The notes below the pieces were generated by a model. The model had not been told where the DNA came from, made no database searches, and was given only the letters and a program-made list of their open reading frames with translations. Below are positions 1 to 10,711 of a stretch of 64,000 bases of DNA, piece after piece. This DNA is from Gnetum montanum. Lineage: Eukaryota; Streptophyta; Gnetopsida; Gnetales; Gnetaceae. Where the stretch lies: positions 23,084-87,083 of the forward strand of contig MNCI01014546.1 of NCBI GenBank assembly GCA_015680685.1, read 5' to 3'. The position numbers and the translations under genes were made by a program. Position 1 is the first letter of the stretch. Every line of letters starts with the position of its first letter.

Positions 1-204
1 GCCATGAACAAACAAAGAAAGAGCAAACTTGACCAAGAGGGTAAAACTAAATTGGGTAAGTGGTAGAGAAACAGAAGAGGGATGAGTGATTCCATTTTTA
101 GTTATCTTGTTACCTAGTCTAGTAGTCGGGCTTTGTTAACATCATTTTTTTAAAATCATCTTGGCCAATTTATAGATAGATAGATAGATATATATATATA
201 TATC
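1..204. other. Unassigned left-edge sequence, no gene seen
   Basis: AT-rich sequence with no convincing reading frame and no match to the LTR families elsewhere in the window. It lies where the 3' end of the minus-strand LTR fragment at 205-644 would be expected, so that LTR is broken here. It ends in a GATA/TA microsatellite. Confidence 0.5.
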
Positions 205-206
205 TA
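171..206. repeat. (GATA)n/(TA)n microsatellite
   Basis: Four to five TAGA units run directly into a TA tract. It marks the edge between unassigned sequence and an LTR fragment, a common kind of place for microsatellite growth or breakage. Confidence 0.85.
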
Positions 207-644
207 AGCTAGTTATTTTATGTTTTATATTCCTTAGTGCTTAAAGTAGAGAGATGAATTAATTTAATAACTACTTTAACTTAACTACTTAACTAATCCC
301 TAACTAGTCCTAACATAAGTATCTGGTCCCACTTTTCGTACACATCTTGAACCCACATATCCATTGCTAGGTTACCAAGTACTATGCTACTGGGCGTACC
401 AAGCAATAATACTACTAGGATTACCAAGTGAATACGTGTTTATGCTTAGAGCAATTGTACTTATGTGCGTAATCTATTTAGCTTACTTAATTAACTAATC
501 GCTTAAAGTATAATTGAGCTTAATTAATTTCATATTTAATGAAAATAATAAATGCATAAATAAATCATTAATCTATTCTAAATGATACAAGGTTTGATCA
601 AAATGCTTGTCTTTATTGCAGTACACATTGGTGTGGTTCAGGTA
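205..644 (-). repeat. Truncated Athila-like LTR, minus strand (candidate 3' LTR of element C)
   Basis: This reads as the reverse complement of the middle of the LTR at 33353-34292, matching roughly 33556-33998 base for base over long stretches. It includes the inverted TTGGTAAC motifs and the reverse complement of the AATAAAGA polyadenylation region (near 611-620). The LTR end (CTCATCA side) and the U3 start are both missing. It has the orientation and relative place expected for the 3' LTR of element C, with element A and a deletion in between. That assignment is inference. Confidence 0.7.
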
Positions 645-1472
645 TGATGAAGTAGTTATTCTAATTATTAGAGTGCTTACTCTAATTATTAGAGTAGTTG
701 CTCCCAAGTCTATAAATACAGTGCCCAGGTGCACAATTGGAAAGAAGTCTTGTAGCAGTCAAGTAGTGAAACTCTTATAGTTTGTTTGAAGGTTAGAGTA
801 TTTTCCAAGTGCTCGCAGTAGGAGGTTGAAGTGTGGATGGATCTTTATTCGAGCATTGTGTACTTGAGCACACCTTGTGTACGGCAATAAAGACGAGCTC
901 TTTGATTCATCCTTGCAACACTTGAGATATGTTTTCTTACACATTTCTTTTATTTTCTTATGCATTTATTTTATTTTATTTTATTTTATGCAGTTTACAT
1001 TTCTATTATTAGTGTAGCAATTCATTTTGATCAATTAAGCAAATCATTAAAATACACTCAATATAATCACTTCAAGCATGCGTGTAACACTTGGTAACCC
1101 AGTAACGATTAGCATTTGGTAATCCCAATAGTGTTGCATTGGTTCAGGATGTGTACGGCAAGCGAGAATGGATACTGATGTTAGGATTAGTTAAATCCTA
1201 GTTAATTAGTAGTTAAGTTAAATTAGTCACTTAGTTATCTCTCTTTTTACCTATTAGCATAGGACATAAAAACATAAAAGATATAAAAATCATATGCCTC
1301 AAGCTTACTTAACTATACAGTCATGACATACAAGTTTGGGAAGACAATGATCAATCAACCCATCCTTGTTCCACAAGGACGCATAAGCACTTAGTCCTTG
1401 GAATTCGACCGGATCATGCGTGAAATGCTTGCATTCGTATGGTTGAGCGTAGGGGTACCTTGCCGCTCATCA
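645..1472 (+). repeat. Element A 5' LTR
   Basis: Starts TGATGAAG, has a TATA box TATAAATA at 711-718, a polyadenylation signal AATAAAGA near 886-893 and ends CTCATCA at 1472. The U5 half carries the conserved TTGGTAACCCAGTA and TTGGTAATCCCA words (about 1091-1127). The U3 is short, with two copies of the TCTAATTATTAGA palindrome, against more copies in the 3' LTR. The first bases may belong to the fused minus-strand LTR fragment. Confidence 0.8.
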
Positions 1473-1491
1473 TTTGTGCCATTGCCGGGGA
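1473..1491 (+). promoter_or_regulatory. Primer binding site of element A
   Basis: TTTGTGCCATTGCCGGGGA directly after the LTR end. It differs in a few bases from TTGGCGCCATTTCCGGGGA in element E. This type of site is complementary to the 3' end of plant tRNA-Asp and is used by Athila-like elements. Confidence 0.8.
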
Positions 1492-1605
1492 CTTAGTTTG
1501 TGCGTTAATTAGAACATAGGAAATCATTCACATCGTTGGAACAAACCCTTAGGGTTGGTTGAGAAAATAATAAACAAGAATACATTGCACACTGAACAGA
1601 AAAGT

Positions 1606-3960
1606 ATGTCTCCTTCTTCGTATGGAAGCACCTCACTACCTAGGTTTGAAATAGGAAACAGTCGGTGGCATAATACACATGATGTTGATTCGCTTGTCCC
1701 TTAACAAGTTCAAGTGGAATATATTCATCCTGATTAGTATATACTAGGCTTCACCTTTATCCTCCATCAAGATGAACAACTATGTTGGTGAGACTTAGAA
1801 GGTAACGTAGTGCTACCTCCCGATTGTTCAGTCTCGAGCATGCTTCTTTGTGCTCTCACACGAATTGGCATGCCACACTTACATGTAGAATACGTTGTGC
1901 AAGACCATGACTCAAGAGAATAGCATCCCACAGAGGCACAACATCAAAGGAACTTGCAACAGGAGAGACATCATAAGTCTTTGAAGGGTAAGTGATCCCA
2001 GGATGCCCCACATGTCTTAAGCAAAAATGAGGGTGGTGAACCTACCTTAGGCAGTTACCCAGAAAATGATGTTCCTTACCTTGACTTTGGCCAAGGGGTT
2101 ATGTATCTGACCCTTCATTCCACTATTCATAACCTAGGTTTTGATACCCATAGGCACAAAGGATCTGAAAAAGGAACACAGACACATGATAAAGGTGGAC
2201 ATTCTAATCGCAATCACGATCGAGGTCATGACCATCGAAGAGAAAGTGGCAGACACCATCATGGTGATGGTTCTCCTTCTTCTTCACCTTCATCATCTCC
2301 TTCATACTCTCCTTTAGTGTCTATATGTAGTCATAAAGAAAAAGACCATGGGGATAAAGGTAGGCAAAGTGGAAGTCAAAGACAAAACAACTAGGAAAGG
2401 GGATGAGGGCACTCTAGAGAGTCACAACATAAAAGAAGGAGAGTAGGGAACAACATAGGCATCATAGATGCCATGGATGAGATGATCACGATGAACCCCT
2501 ACTCATTACTCAAAGTATGTTGGACATAACTGAGGCTGTTAGAATTCCAACAAGGCATCAAAAAGATAGTAGGATCAAGAGATTAGATATGAATAACATC
2601 CTACAATTTGAAGGGGGATACAACGCTGATCCTTAGAATCATTTACAAGCATTCCATGATGCGTGTGCCTTAAAAAACATAAAGAAAAAATTGGAAAAAA
2701 CTTAAGTTGTTCCCATGGACATTAGTTAAAGAAGTGGAAAGCTGGTACTGGTCTTTATAACGAAAATCCATTAGTAGGTGGAGTACTACGTTAGAACTAT
2801 TTAATGATAAGTACCAAACGTACTCCCGAGTGTCTAACTTGCCAAAGCAAATCCAAGGCTGGAAACAAGGAGGACATGAACCCTTGGATGCTACCATGGG
2901 CCAATACTATGCATTGTTACATCATTGTCCTGGCCATGGTTATTCACAAAGGGATCAATTATGCCATCTCGTAGATGGGCTTAGGCACAAAACGAGAAGA
3001 ACTCTTGGGACTTATGCCCAAGGAAGACTATCCGAGCTTAGGTCCCATAAAATTCAAAGACTATTGGAGCAAGTTGCTAAGGAAGAAGGCGAGTTGCGGA
3101 AGAGAGAAAGTGCCAAAGAGTATAACTGAGATCCTTCCCTTTGGAAGAGGGGAGTAAGATTTTGTGAGGATGAAGAAGAGTCACCACTCGAAGAGATGGT
3201 GAATAGGAAAACTTTACTATCCAAAAGATGACATCAGAAGTTTCGGCAAAGGTACACTAAATGTGAGATTCCCTAGACAATAGATTTCAAACTATTCTTA
3301 AAATAGTAGAGGAGTCTAGAGAGCAAGGTAGTGAGAAAAGAAAAAAGAAAGAGGCTGAACATGCATGTAGCAAGGGTAAGGACAAAGTTTCCATCATTGA
3401 AGAGGTTGTGGATTCAGAAATAGACAATGATAGTGGATGTGAGATATGTCAATATGACTATTGTAAGGAATGTTACCCTGTAATCTCACATCTGCAGGAG
3501 TTTGGGATGTATGCACTCAACCCATGATTAAGCAAAAGGTAAACACCCCGAGGGTTACCTTATCCTCAAGGTAACCCAAGGTAGTTCCACCAACCCTTAA
3601 CATATTATCCCAGTGGAACTCCACCATAACTGATTGAGCAATATTAATAGTGACAGCACCCACAATCATGGGGAATGCCACCACCAAGGTAATAGTATCT
3701 TTACTGGTAACTTGAATCGTATGGATATTATGTGCAGTAGCCAATCTCTCCACGTGACTCTACTAGTCACGTCGCTCCTCAACCTCACTACTAAGCCCCC
3801 GAGTATTATGGGACTCCCTCTACTAGAGGTGATATTCCGCAAGCATATCATCCTTCTCATCCAACCGCATCTCTTCCACCAATAGCTCCACTACCACTTT
3901 CTCCTGCAATGCAAGGTGAAATCCCTACCCAACTACAACAACGTAACGCCATGAGGGCTA
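1606..3960 (+). pseudogene. gag: Element A gag (decayed)
   Basis: The start ATG at 1606 (MSPSSYGSTSLP) matches that of element E (44437). The reading frame shifts several times and has many stops. Recognisable parts are an N-terminal segment ending FILHQDE, a His/Asp/Ser-rich spacer (about 2101-2394), a capsid-like part with LDATMGQYYALLHHCPGHGY and LGTYAQGRLSELRSH (about 2880-3060), and a zinc-knuckle-like CX2CX3HX4C motif, CEICQYDYCKECYP (about 3440-3480). Gag would package the RNA in cytoplasmic particles. The gene breaks off at the deletion point before the protease. Confident on identity, not functional. Confidence 0.85.
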
Positions 3961-4001
3961 ATATTTTGTAAGGAACTCGAGGACAAGTTTTTGTAAGGAA
4001 C

Positions 4002-4952
4002 TAGAGCAATTACTCTAGTAGTTATTCTAATTATTAGAGCAGTTACTCTAGTGGTTTATTCTAATTGTTAGAGTAGTTACTCTAGTGGTTTATTCTAATT
4101 ATTAGAGTGGTTACTCTAGTGGTTACTTTAGCAATTATTCTAATTATTAGAGCGGTTACTCTAATTATTAGAGCAGTTGCTCCCAAGCCTATAAATACAG
4201 TGCGCAGGTGCACAATTAGAAAAAGAAGTCTTTTAGTAGTCAAATAGTGAAACTCTTGTAGTTTGTTTGAAAGTTAGAGTATTTTCCAAGTGCCTGTAGC
4301 AAGAGGTCTAGGTGTGGATAGATCTTTATTTGAGCATTATGTACCTAAGCACACCTTGTGTACGATAATAAAGACGAGCTTTTCGATTCATCCTTGCAGC
4401 ACTTGAGATTTGTTTTTTTACCCATTTCTATTTATTTTATTTTTTTATGCATTTATTTTATTTTATGCACTTTACATTTATGTTATTAACACAGTAATTT
4501 ATTTTAATCAATTAAGCAAATCGTTAAATTACACAAGCATGACCACTTCGAGCATGCGTGTAACGCTTGGTAACCTAGTAACGATTAGCGTTTGGTTATC
4601 CCAGTAGTGTTGCATTGGTTCAGGATGTTTATGACAAGTGGGAACAGATGCTGGTGTTAGGATTAGTTAGAACTTAGTTAATGAGTAGTTAAGGTAAATT
4701 AGTCACTTAGTTACCTCTTTCCTTCCCTACTAGCACAAGACATAAAAACATAAAATCTATAAAAATCATATGCCTCAAGCTTACTTAACCATACAATCAT
4801 GACATATAGGTAAGCTTGGGAAGACAACGATCAATGAACCCATCATTATTCCACAAGGGCACATGAGCACTTAGTCCTTGGAATTCGATCGGATCATGCG
4901 TGAAACACTCGTATTCGTATGGTTGAGCGTAGGGGCACCTTGCCGCTCATCA
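4002..4952 (+). repeat. Element A 3' LTR
   Basis: TATA box near 4190, AATAAAGA near 4366 and the terminal CTCATCA at 4952. The U3 start (TGATGA) and the AGTCATGGGGG tract that precede it in E are missing. In their place is a duplicated word TTGTAAGGAACT (3966 and 3990). The left boundary is therefore approximate. Confidence 0.8.
4004..4185 (+). repeat. 34-bp tandem repeats in element A U3
   Basis: Three to four degenerate units of about 34 bp, each containing the 13-nt palindrome TCTAATTATTAGA followed by GAGYRGTTACTCTAGTGG, end about 10 bases before the TATA box. The 5' LTR has only two palindromes. Position just upstream of the promoter suggests an enhancer array (inference). Confidence 0.8.
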
Positions 4953-5401
4953 AATGGCCTACACCAAGTAGGACACTAAGATGTCCTTGATTTTGACCGT
5001 TGAACTAGCTTACCTATTGTTCTAGAATAAAAATGTCTTACCCATTTACCACTCCTTGATGGAAGTGATGCTTGCTCGAAGAAAGGGCCAGAGTTTAACT
5101 CTTGGAGCATTGTTTTTTGGACCTTTCTTAATTTGATGTAATTTAGGTAGGCTTCTGTCAAGGTCACCTCAAGGTTTGCTTATTGGGCTAGTGCATCATT
5201 TTGGTGGGAATGTTCTATTGCTACTGTTGGTTCTGGAATCTGACGAATAAATTCCACCTCGACCTCTTCTCTAAGAGGACCTATGGTGTGGGTTGCAAGT
5301 GGTTCTTCATGAACTTATTCTTGGTCCCTTCCCATTCTAGGCCATTTCTCCCTTGGTTGAGATGGTCCTCCTTCATACCTGTGTTTCCCTTTCAGTGCCA
5401 T
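4953..5401 (-). pseudogene. Element C third ORF, truncated (Athila env-position ORF)
   Basis: The ATG at 5401-5399 directly follows a 3' splice site. It encodes MALKGKHRYEGGPSQPREKW, parallel to MAPKPKHPREEGPSQPRDKR of element F (62513). A second block, VTLTEAYLNYIKLRKVQKTM and LQELNSGPFFE, matches VTLTQTCLDTIRPRKVQ and LQEFNFGPFLE in F. The frame breaks near 5010, and the gene ends where element A begins, just where F reads IKDIYVSYFAEAI. The product of this position in Athila-like elements has been called env-like; in F it resembles the plant 'putative transposon protein' domain. No signal peptide is visible. Function unknown. Confidence 0.75.
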
Positions 5402-5702
5402 CTGCAGTCACAACACATCCATGGATTAGTAAATATAACATGTAACTTTGAATATTTTAAGTATCTTATTTCATCGATTAGTTACACTTGGCTAAGGTTT
5501 GACCATGGTAGATTGATATTTTATTATTATTTTATTAATTAATTTCATTATAAGTGTTACTAGAGCTCATTGAAAGAGTTTAACTCTATAATTTGGTGTT
5601 AAATGTTTATTTCTGTGTTAAACCTTTGTGGGAGTTAGAAAAATGGTGAAAATTTTGCTATTAAAAATAGCACATTTGTAGCACCCATGATTAAGAGCTT
5701 AC
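5402..5702 (-). other. Element C intron before the third ORF
   Basis: On the minus strand the leader ends CTACCAGAG and the intron starts GTAAGC (5702-5697). It ends TGACTGCAG (AG at 5403-5402) directly before the ATG. Element F has GTATGC...TTGTAG at the same two places and E and D have the matching AG. About 300 nt. A degenerate G-rich tract (AATCATGGGTG) follows the donor. Confidence 0.75.
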
Positions 5703-5935
5703 CTCTGGTAGCTACAAGGTCGAAGAATGAAGTGATTTGGATAAATAGTCAGGAAGTTATGGGCTTTGGAAGGTTCTGGGCTATGAAAATTTGAAAAACT
5801 CCCTTGGCGTTTATGAGAAAATGTGAAACTTTCAAAGTGGAATGGCACATATATATACTATTTTTCTACTATGTTGATGGAGTTGTGTATATGGGGCCTT
5901 GTATACGTGTTTGCTTCATTGACGAAACCTTGGAT
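5703..5935 (-). promoter_or_regulatory. Element C internal U3-like promoter and leader exon
   Basis: On the minus strand: GTATAC (5906-5901), GGCCCCATATACACAACTCC, then a TATA box AGTATATATATG (about 5859-5848), then a leader of about 145 nt ending at the splice donor at 5703. The same series of words is found upstream of the third ORF in F (62006-62066) and in the U3 of the F LTR (53880-54005). Conservation between separate elements suggests an internal promoter for the third ORF; activity is inferred. Confidence 0.6.
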
Positions 5936-7465
5936 ATGGAGCCTATAGGGAAAATTTTTAAATTTGAATATCTTAAAAGATACAAAGAAATATTCAATGA
6001 ATTTGGGGTCCATGGAGTCCCAGAAAATCCAAGAATATGATGAAATCATTACAGAGGATCTTTGAAAGCTTAAAAAATGAAAAATTTGATGGAGAATATG
6101 TTTATTGAACAAAATATGTAAAGGAGCATATGGTTTGATGCAAAAGATGGATGTACAAAAGATTCTGATTGTAAGAATGCCTAAGGATAAGGTACTTAAT
6201 GAATCCAACCAAGAGATATGCAAGTGGATCCCTCCCATAGCAAGCACACACCTTGTCTACCCTTGCATAACCTCAACCTAAGGAGTTTGTGAGCTCCATA
6301 GGTGATTAATGGTGGATGAAAGTTAAAGACTAAAACTTGAGAGATTCTACCAAAGAATTCAAGTATGTTAGAGTAAGACATTGAATCAAGAACATGGACA
6401 CCATCAGTGACGTGAGTTATAGGTAATGTAGATGGATGATGGAGAAGGTGGAATGGATTTCTAAATTAAGGTCATAAGAAGTTCCTTGTGAATTTTGTGT
6501 TTAAAATAACCTTAGAAGATCCATCCTTAGTCTAGACCAAAACCAACCTCTTTCAATGACTTTGCATCACCACTCCAAGACTGATCCACCCCCTTGAGAC
6601 ATAAGAGTTCTCCCACAAAACAACCACCATTCAATAAAGAAAAGAAAAAAGAAGTAGGAAGTGAGAGAGGGCCTTATTTAGAGGAGACCTTCAGGCATGG
6701 GTAATATGCCTTTTTAGTTCCATAACAAGTGCATGTAGCCCATTTATTTGTCTAAGGGATATGCTTTGAATTTCCATAATGTTTTTTTTTTGTTTTTGTT
6801 GGTTTTTTTTCTTTCTCTTTTTTTTTTCTTTTTGGATGGAAACCACACCATGCAAAGACTTTATTTAACTTCATGTTATTGATCAACATGGAATGGTAAG
6901 AAGTCTATGAAAACACTCAAGCACCCAAGTAAGTAGAAAAGTACAAAGAGTATTGAGTCCCATTGAAGTCACATTGTGTGCAAACCTTTGAATCCTTCCC
7001 AATTCTGAAAACTACCAAGGTCAAAATTTATTAAAATTTGATTTAATGAAAGGGACCTCAAATTCCCAAAACAAGGAAAACCATAGAATTTGTCAATGGG
7101 TGGATGTCGTGGACTCACTGCTTATTCCATGAAAAAGAACCCATGACATAGCCATTGGTACAAAAATTCAAAAATAGAAACCAGACATGAGCAAACAAAA
7201 CATAAAGCACAAACCACCATTAGTAGTAGCTACGACACCCCTGTGTCCTATTAACACAAAGCACGTTTATTAGCAAAAATTTGGAAAGTGTAAAATATCC
7301 AAGAAAGATGTAAATGTACTAACGATGGTGTAAAACAAAAAAATGGTGTAAAATAGGAAAAAGTTTTAAAAATCAAAAAGGTGTAAAATAAATAACTTGT
7401 AAAAAAATGCATAAAACAAAAAATAGAAAAATTGAGGAGCCATGTATATGATTAGCATGGATGGC
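5936..7465 (-). other. Element C spacer between pol and internal promoter
   Basis: No credible gene. Stretches align in order with the same spacer in E (50690-51960) and F (60440-61950): a T-rich TTTTGTTTTACA part (about 7270-7430), a segment with CTTTGCATGGTGTGGTT (about 6840-6870) and a GGATCCACTTGCATATC part (about 6215-6235). The open frame at 5858-6247 on this strand has no counterpart in E or F and is probably chance. Confidence 0.6.
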
Positions 7466-7484
7466 CATCTCCCTCATGACTAAG
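7466..7484 (-). promoter_or_regulatory. Element C first G-rich (polypurine-like) tract
   Basis: Minus strand reads CTTAGTCATGAGGGAGATGG shortly after the integrase end, aligning with AGTCGTGGGGGAG in E (50668) and AGTCATGGGGGAG in F (60418). One G to A change interrupts the G run. Confidence 0.65.
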
Positions 7485-7489
7485 TTGGA

Positions 7490-8620
7490 AGGAGGAGATC
7501 TGAATATTTGAGCATGGTTATTCATTTGTTGAGGTATTTGTTGCACTGGCTTGCTTTGGCTTATGGAAAGGCTTTATTTGTTGGATGTTGACCAATTGCT
7601 TTTTATTTGGGCTCTCAAGTTTATATATGATCATGGCCCCAGAAGAAAAGGTTTCATTAATTATATAAGGTTCCTCCCACAATGTTTGGAACTTTATTTT
7701 CTGGGGTACATGTGTGGGGTTCTAGCAGAGAACCTTATCTCTAGGTTGAAAATTTTACTTTTTGAATTTTTAGGTCATGTCATTGTTTGTTAAATGCCTT
7801 GTGCACTTCATTCAAAGATAGGACCACTAATCGATTTTCGTCAAGCACATTAAGGTTGATCAATTTTTCTTTTTGTGCTAGACTTAGGTCAAGATTTAGA
7901 TCATAGGTTGTTGAGAGTGTACTTTGAATTGGAAGTGTTGGAAGTTTCCTGTACACTAACTCATAGGGAGAGTAGCCAATAGGGAGTTTCCATGTTGAGA
8001 GGCAACCCCAAAGGGCATCATTGGGTTTTGTGCTCCAGTCTCTCCTATATTTGTTCATAGTTCACGTTAGAATTTTTGTAATCTCCTTATTCGTAACTTT
8101 TGCTTGACTGTTGGCTTGGGGGTAATAGGATGTTATTAAGTTATGTTCAACATCCAAGTGTTGCATGAGTTTTCAAAAAGTGGCACCTGTAAAATGGGTT
8201 CCATTATTAGAAATCAGTGCACATGGCACTCCAAACTTATTTATAACATTTTGTTGTACAAATCGAATAGCAGTGGATGATGTATAGTTGACGGCAGTTG
8301 CTACTTCTGCCCATTTGATGTAGTAGTCAACTGCTACGATGATGTATACATTTCCATTAGACATGTAGGTGATGTGATCCATGAAGTCTATGCCCCATAT
8401 GTCAAAGGGTTCCAGTGGTTGAATCCACTATTGAGGAACCTTCATTTGAGTAATCATCCCAACATCTCATTGACAACACTCATAGGATCAGAAAAATTGA
8501 TGGGCATCCCTGAAGATTGTGAGCCAATAGTATCCTGCCATTAGGATTTTTATGTTGTGCATCTCCCTGCATAGTGGTCTCCACAAGGGCCTTAATGAGC
8601 ATCTTGGAGAACATAAAATT
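7490..8620 (-). pseudogene. int: Element C integrase (decayed)
   Basis: Zinc finger remnant with a Cys-Cys pair (YECCQ, near 8470), then core with WGIDFMDHIT (about 8395-8366, first Asp kept), YIIVAVDYYIKWAEVA, FGVPCALISNNGTHF (second Asp changed to Asn, about 8240-8190) and a third position reading AKVTN where E has AEVTN. The C-terminal part includes WSTKPNDALWGCLSTWKLP and SPYELVYRKLPTLPIQ (8040-7930). Integrase joins the cDNA to host DNA in the nucleus. Several stops; not functional. Confidence 0.85.
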
Positions 8621-8799
8621 GATCTACATTAGGGACACACTAACAAACTAGGTCATTGATACATACCTTGTAAAGATGTTCATTGATTTCCATGAAGCAC
8701 TTTGCTCGATAAAGAAACTATTGCTTCTTCCTAAAGTCCAGATCTTGTGGCATCTCCCGAGTGAGAAGGTAAGTGAGGATGTCATCATACCATTTTGAT

Positions 8800-9300
8800 T
8801 CAATGGGCTCTTGGTCATTTATTGCTCTTGCAAAGAGAAGTTATTCTAGAAATTGATTAGAGAGTGGACTCTCTCTCTTCGTCATCCCATCTTAATTGAG
8901 AGAGGTGGTTAGCGACCACATTCTTAGTCCCTTTTCGATGTACCATTATGAGATTGAATTCCTACAAGATCACAAGCCACTATATGATACAAGGGCTCAA
9001 TGTTGGCTTATTCATTAGGAAGTGAATTGTGCACAAAAAATTTATAGCCAAGCATAGAGTGCCTAAAATTTTTGAGAGCATGCACTACTATCATTAGTTC
9101 TTTCTTAGTTGTGGTGTAATTTAACTGTGCACCCACAATGCTTTGGCTTGTGCAATGGATGTAATATGTATGTTTCTTATCATCCAATTGCATAAGTATG
9201 GCTCCCAAGGCATAATTAGATGCATTTATCATTATATGAAATGGTATGGACTAGTCTGGTGCTCATAAGATTGGAGTTTCTACATGTTTTTCCTTTAGCT
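8800..9300 (-). pseudogene. rnh: Element C RNase H domain (decayed)
   Basis: Reads NASNYALGAILMQLDDKK (first catalytic Asp as Asn), then SIVGAQLNYTTTKKELM where the usual Glu of TEKEL is Lys, then FRHSMLGYKFFVH. The domain degrades the RNA strand of the RNA/DNA hybrid. Matches the RNase H of E at 48850-49100. Confidence 0.8.
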
Positions 9301-10480
9301 ATTGGAATGCATGTTCGCACTCCTTGATCAAGATAAATGGAGCATCTTTCTTTGTAAGCTCAACCAATGGCTTTGTAATCTTAGAAAAATTCTCTTTAAA
9401 TTGCTAGTAGTAGCTAGTGTGTCCAAGGAATGATCAGACATATTTGACTACCTTTTTTTGGTGTGTGATTCCTTGGATGATCCTTATCTTTTTTGGGTCT
9501 ATCTTAATCCTTGCCTGAGTAATTTTGTGACCTAGTACTATGCCCTCTTGGACCATTAAATGGATTTTCTACCAATTAAACCTAAGGTTTGTTTTAATAC
9601 ATCTTTTCAGTACTTACTCAAGGTGATCTAGTGGTTGCTCAAATGTAGCCTCATAGGTAGAGAAGACATCCATAAAGACTTCTACCTTGCTACCAATCTG
9701 CTATTGAAAAATTCTAAGGACTAGGGATTGAAATGTTGCAGGGGCATTACATAGACCGAATAGCATCTTGCAATATGCAAAAGTCCCTCATCAACTTGTG
9801 AATGTTGTTTTAGCTTGATCTTCTAGCACAATCTAAATTTGGTTATAGCCACTATAACCATCCAAGAAGCTATAATAGCAATGCCCAAAAATGATGTTCA
9901 ACACTTGGTTCACAAATGACAATGGAAAATGATCTTTAAATGTTAGCATATTCAACAGCCTAAAGTTGATGTAGACTCACCACTTTTTACCTTTCTTTAG
10001 CACAATTATGAGTGTACTAGCTCACTCACTATTTACAATGGAATAGATGAACCCTACCTTGAGGAGTTGTTTGATTTACTCTTTGATGATCTACTTCAAT
10101 TTGGGATTCAGTTACCTCTACATCTGCTTTCTTGGCTTCATGGTTAGTTCGGTGTAGATATGACATTGGTATATTCTTAGATCAATTCTAGTTAGTTTAG
10201 GATATGACGAAGAAAAATTTGTTGGCCATTTGTTGATCACCTTTAACAACTTGTCTTTTTCTTTGGGAGAAACATTTTCATTAATTATAATCAACTTGCC
10301 ATTTTTAAAAAATGCATACTCCATGCCAACTGGTAGAGTTTTTAACTCTAGGGGCTCTAACTTGAAATGATCATAAAGTTGGTTATGAACTTACTCAAGT
10401 TCATCCATGCCCTTGACATAAGCACATGTTAAGCTCTCAGAGGGTTTCATGCATAGTGTGTCGCTATCAAAGTCAGTTGT
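9301..10480 (-). pseudogene. rt: Element C reverse transcriptase with N-terminal linker (decayed)
   Basis: The linker (10324-10118) reads MEYAFFKNGKLIIINENVSP and YPKLTRIDLRIYQCHIY, as in E and F. The RT palm motif reads VFMDVF at about 9681-9664 instead of VFMDDF, so one catalytic Asp is lost. Many in-frame stops. It follows the protease in normal pol order. Confidence 0.85.
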
Positions 10481-10711
10481 TAGCCACTAGGTGCCCTCCT
10501 ATTTTGTGGTCATTTTGTACAGGCACCTTTGGGTATCGATTTTATGTGCATACTAATTGCATGCTTGAAGGAAAGTACTTTTAATGGATTAGATTTTCTG
10601 CATGAAATTGCACCTATTATCATTGTACATGATGCATGGAACTTACTTCTTCTCAAGGTGTTCAAATTTGTTCTCCTTAGAGATTTCCAAGGAAAGGTCC
10701 TTGATGCCCAT
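10481..10711 (-). pseudogene. Element C protease-RT linker
   Basis: No catalytic motif. Minus-strand frames show the segment after LGLRDLSLEIL in F (for instance RKVCTKPLG-like and MHETL pieces), with frameshifts. It is pol sequence linking protease and RT rather than a separate gene. Confidence 0.5.

Larger units (their letters stand above)
645..4952 (+). mobile_element. Element A: pol-less Athila-like LTR retrotransposon
   Basis: Order: 5' LTR (645-1472), primer binding site, decayed gag (1606-3960), then directly the pre-LTR segment and 3' LTR (to 4952). Protease, RT, RNase H, integrase and the third ORF are absent. The gag sequence of the E type ends at the word 'gagggcta' (3960) and is joined to 'atattttgtaaggaactcgagg', which in element E lies just before the 3' LTR at 52553-52569. 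So A is an internal-deletion derivative, which could move only with proteins from relatives. No matching 5-bp duplication flanks it (aggta left, aatgg right), so its left edge is rearranged. Confidence 0.85.

Noticed and set aside
4976-5167. Possible host gene fragment on the minus strand
   Set aside because: It matches the third ORF of element F block by block, so it belongs to element C.
5858-6247. 129-codon open frame on the minus strand in the spacer of C
   Set aside because: Not conserved in the colinear spacer of E, D or F and overlaps the internal promoter block.
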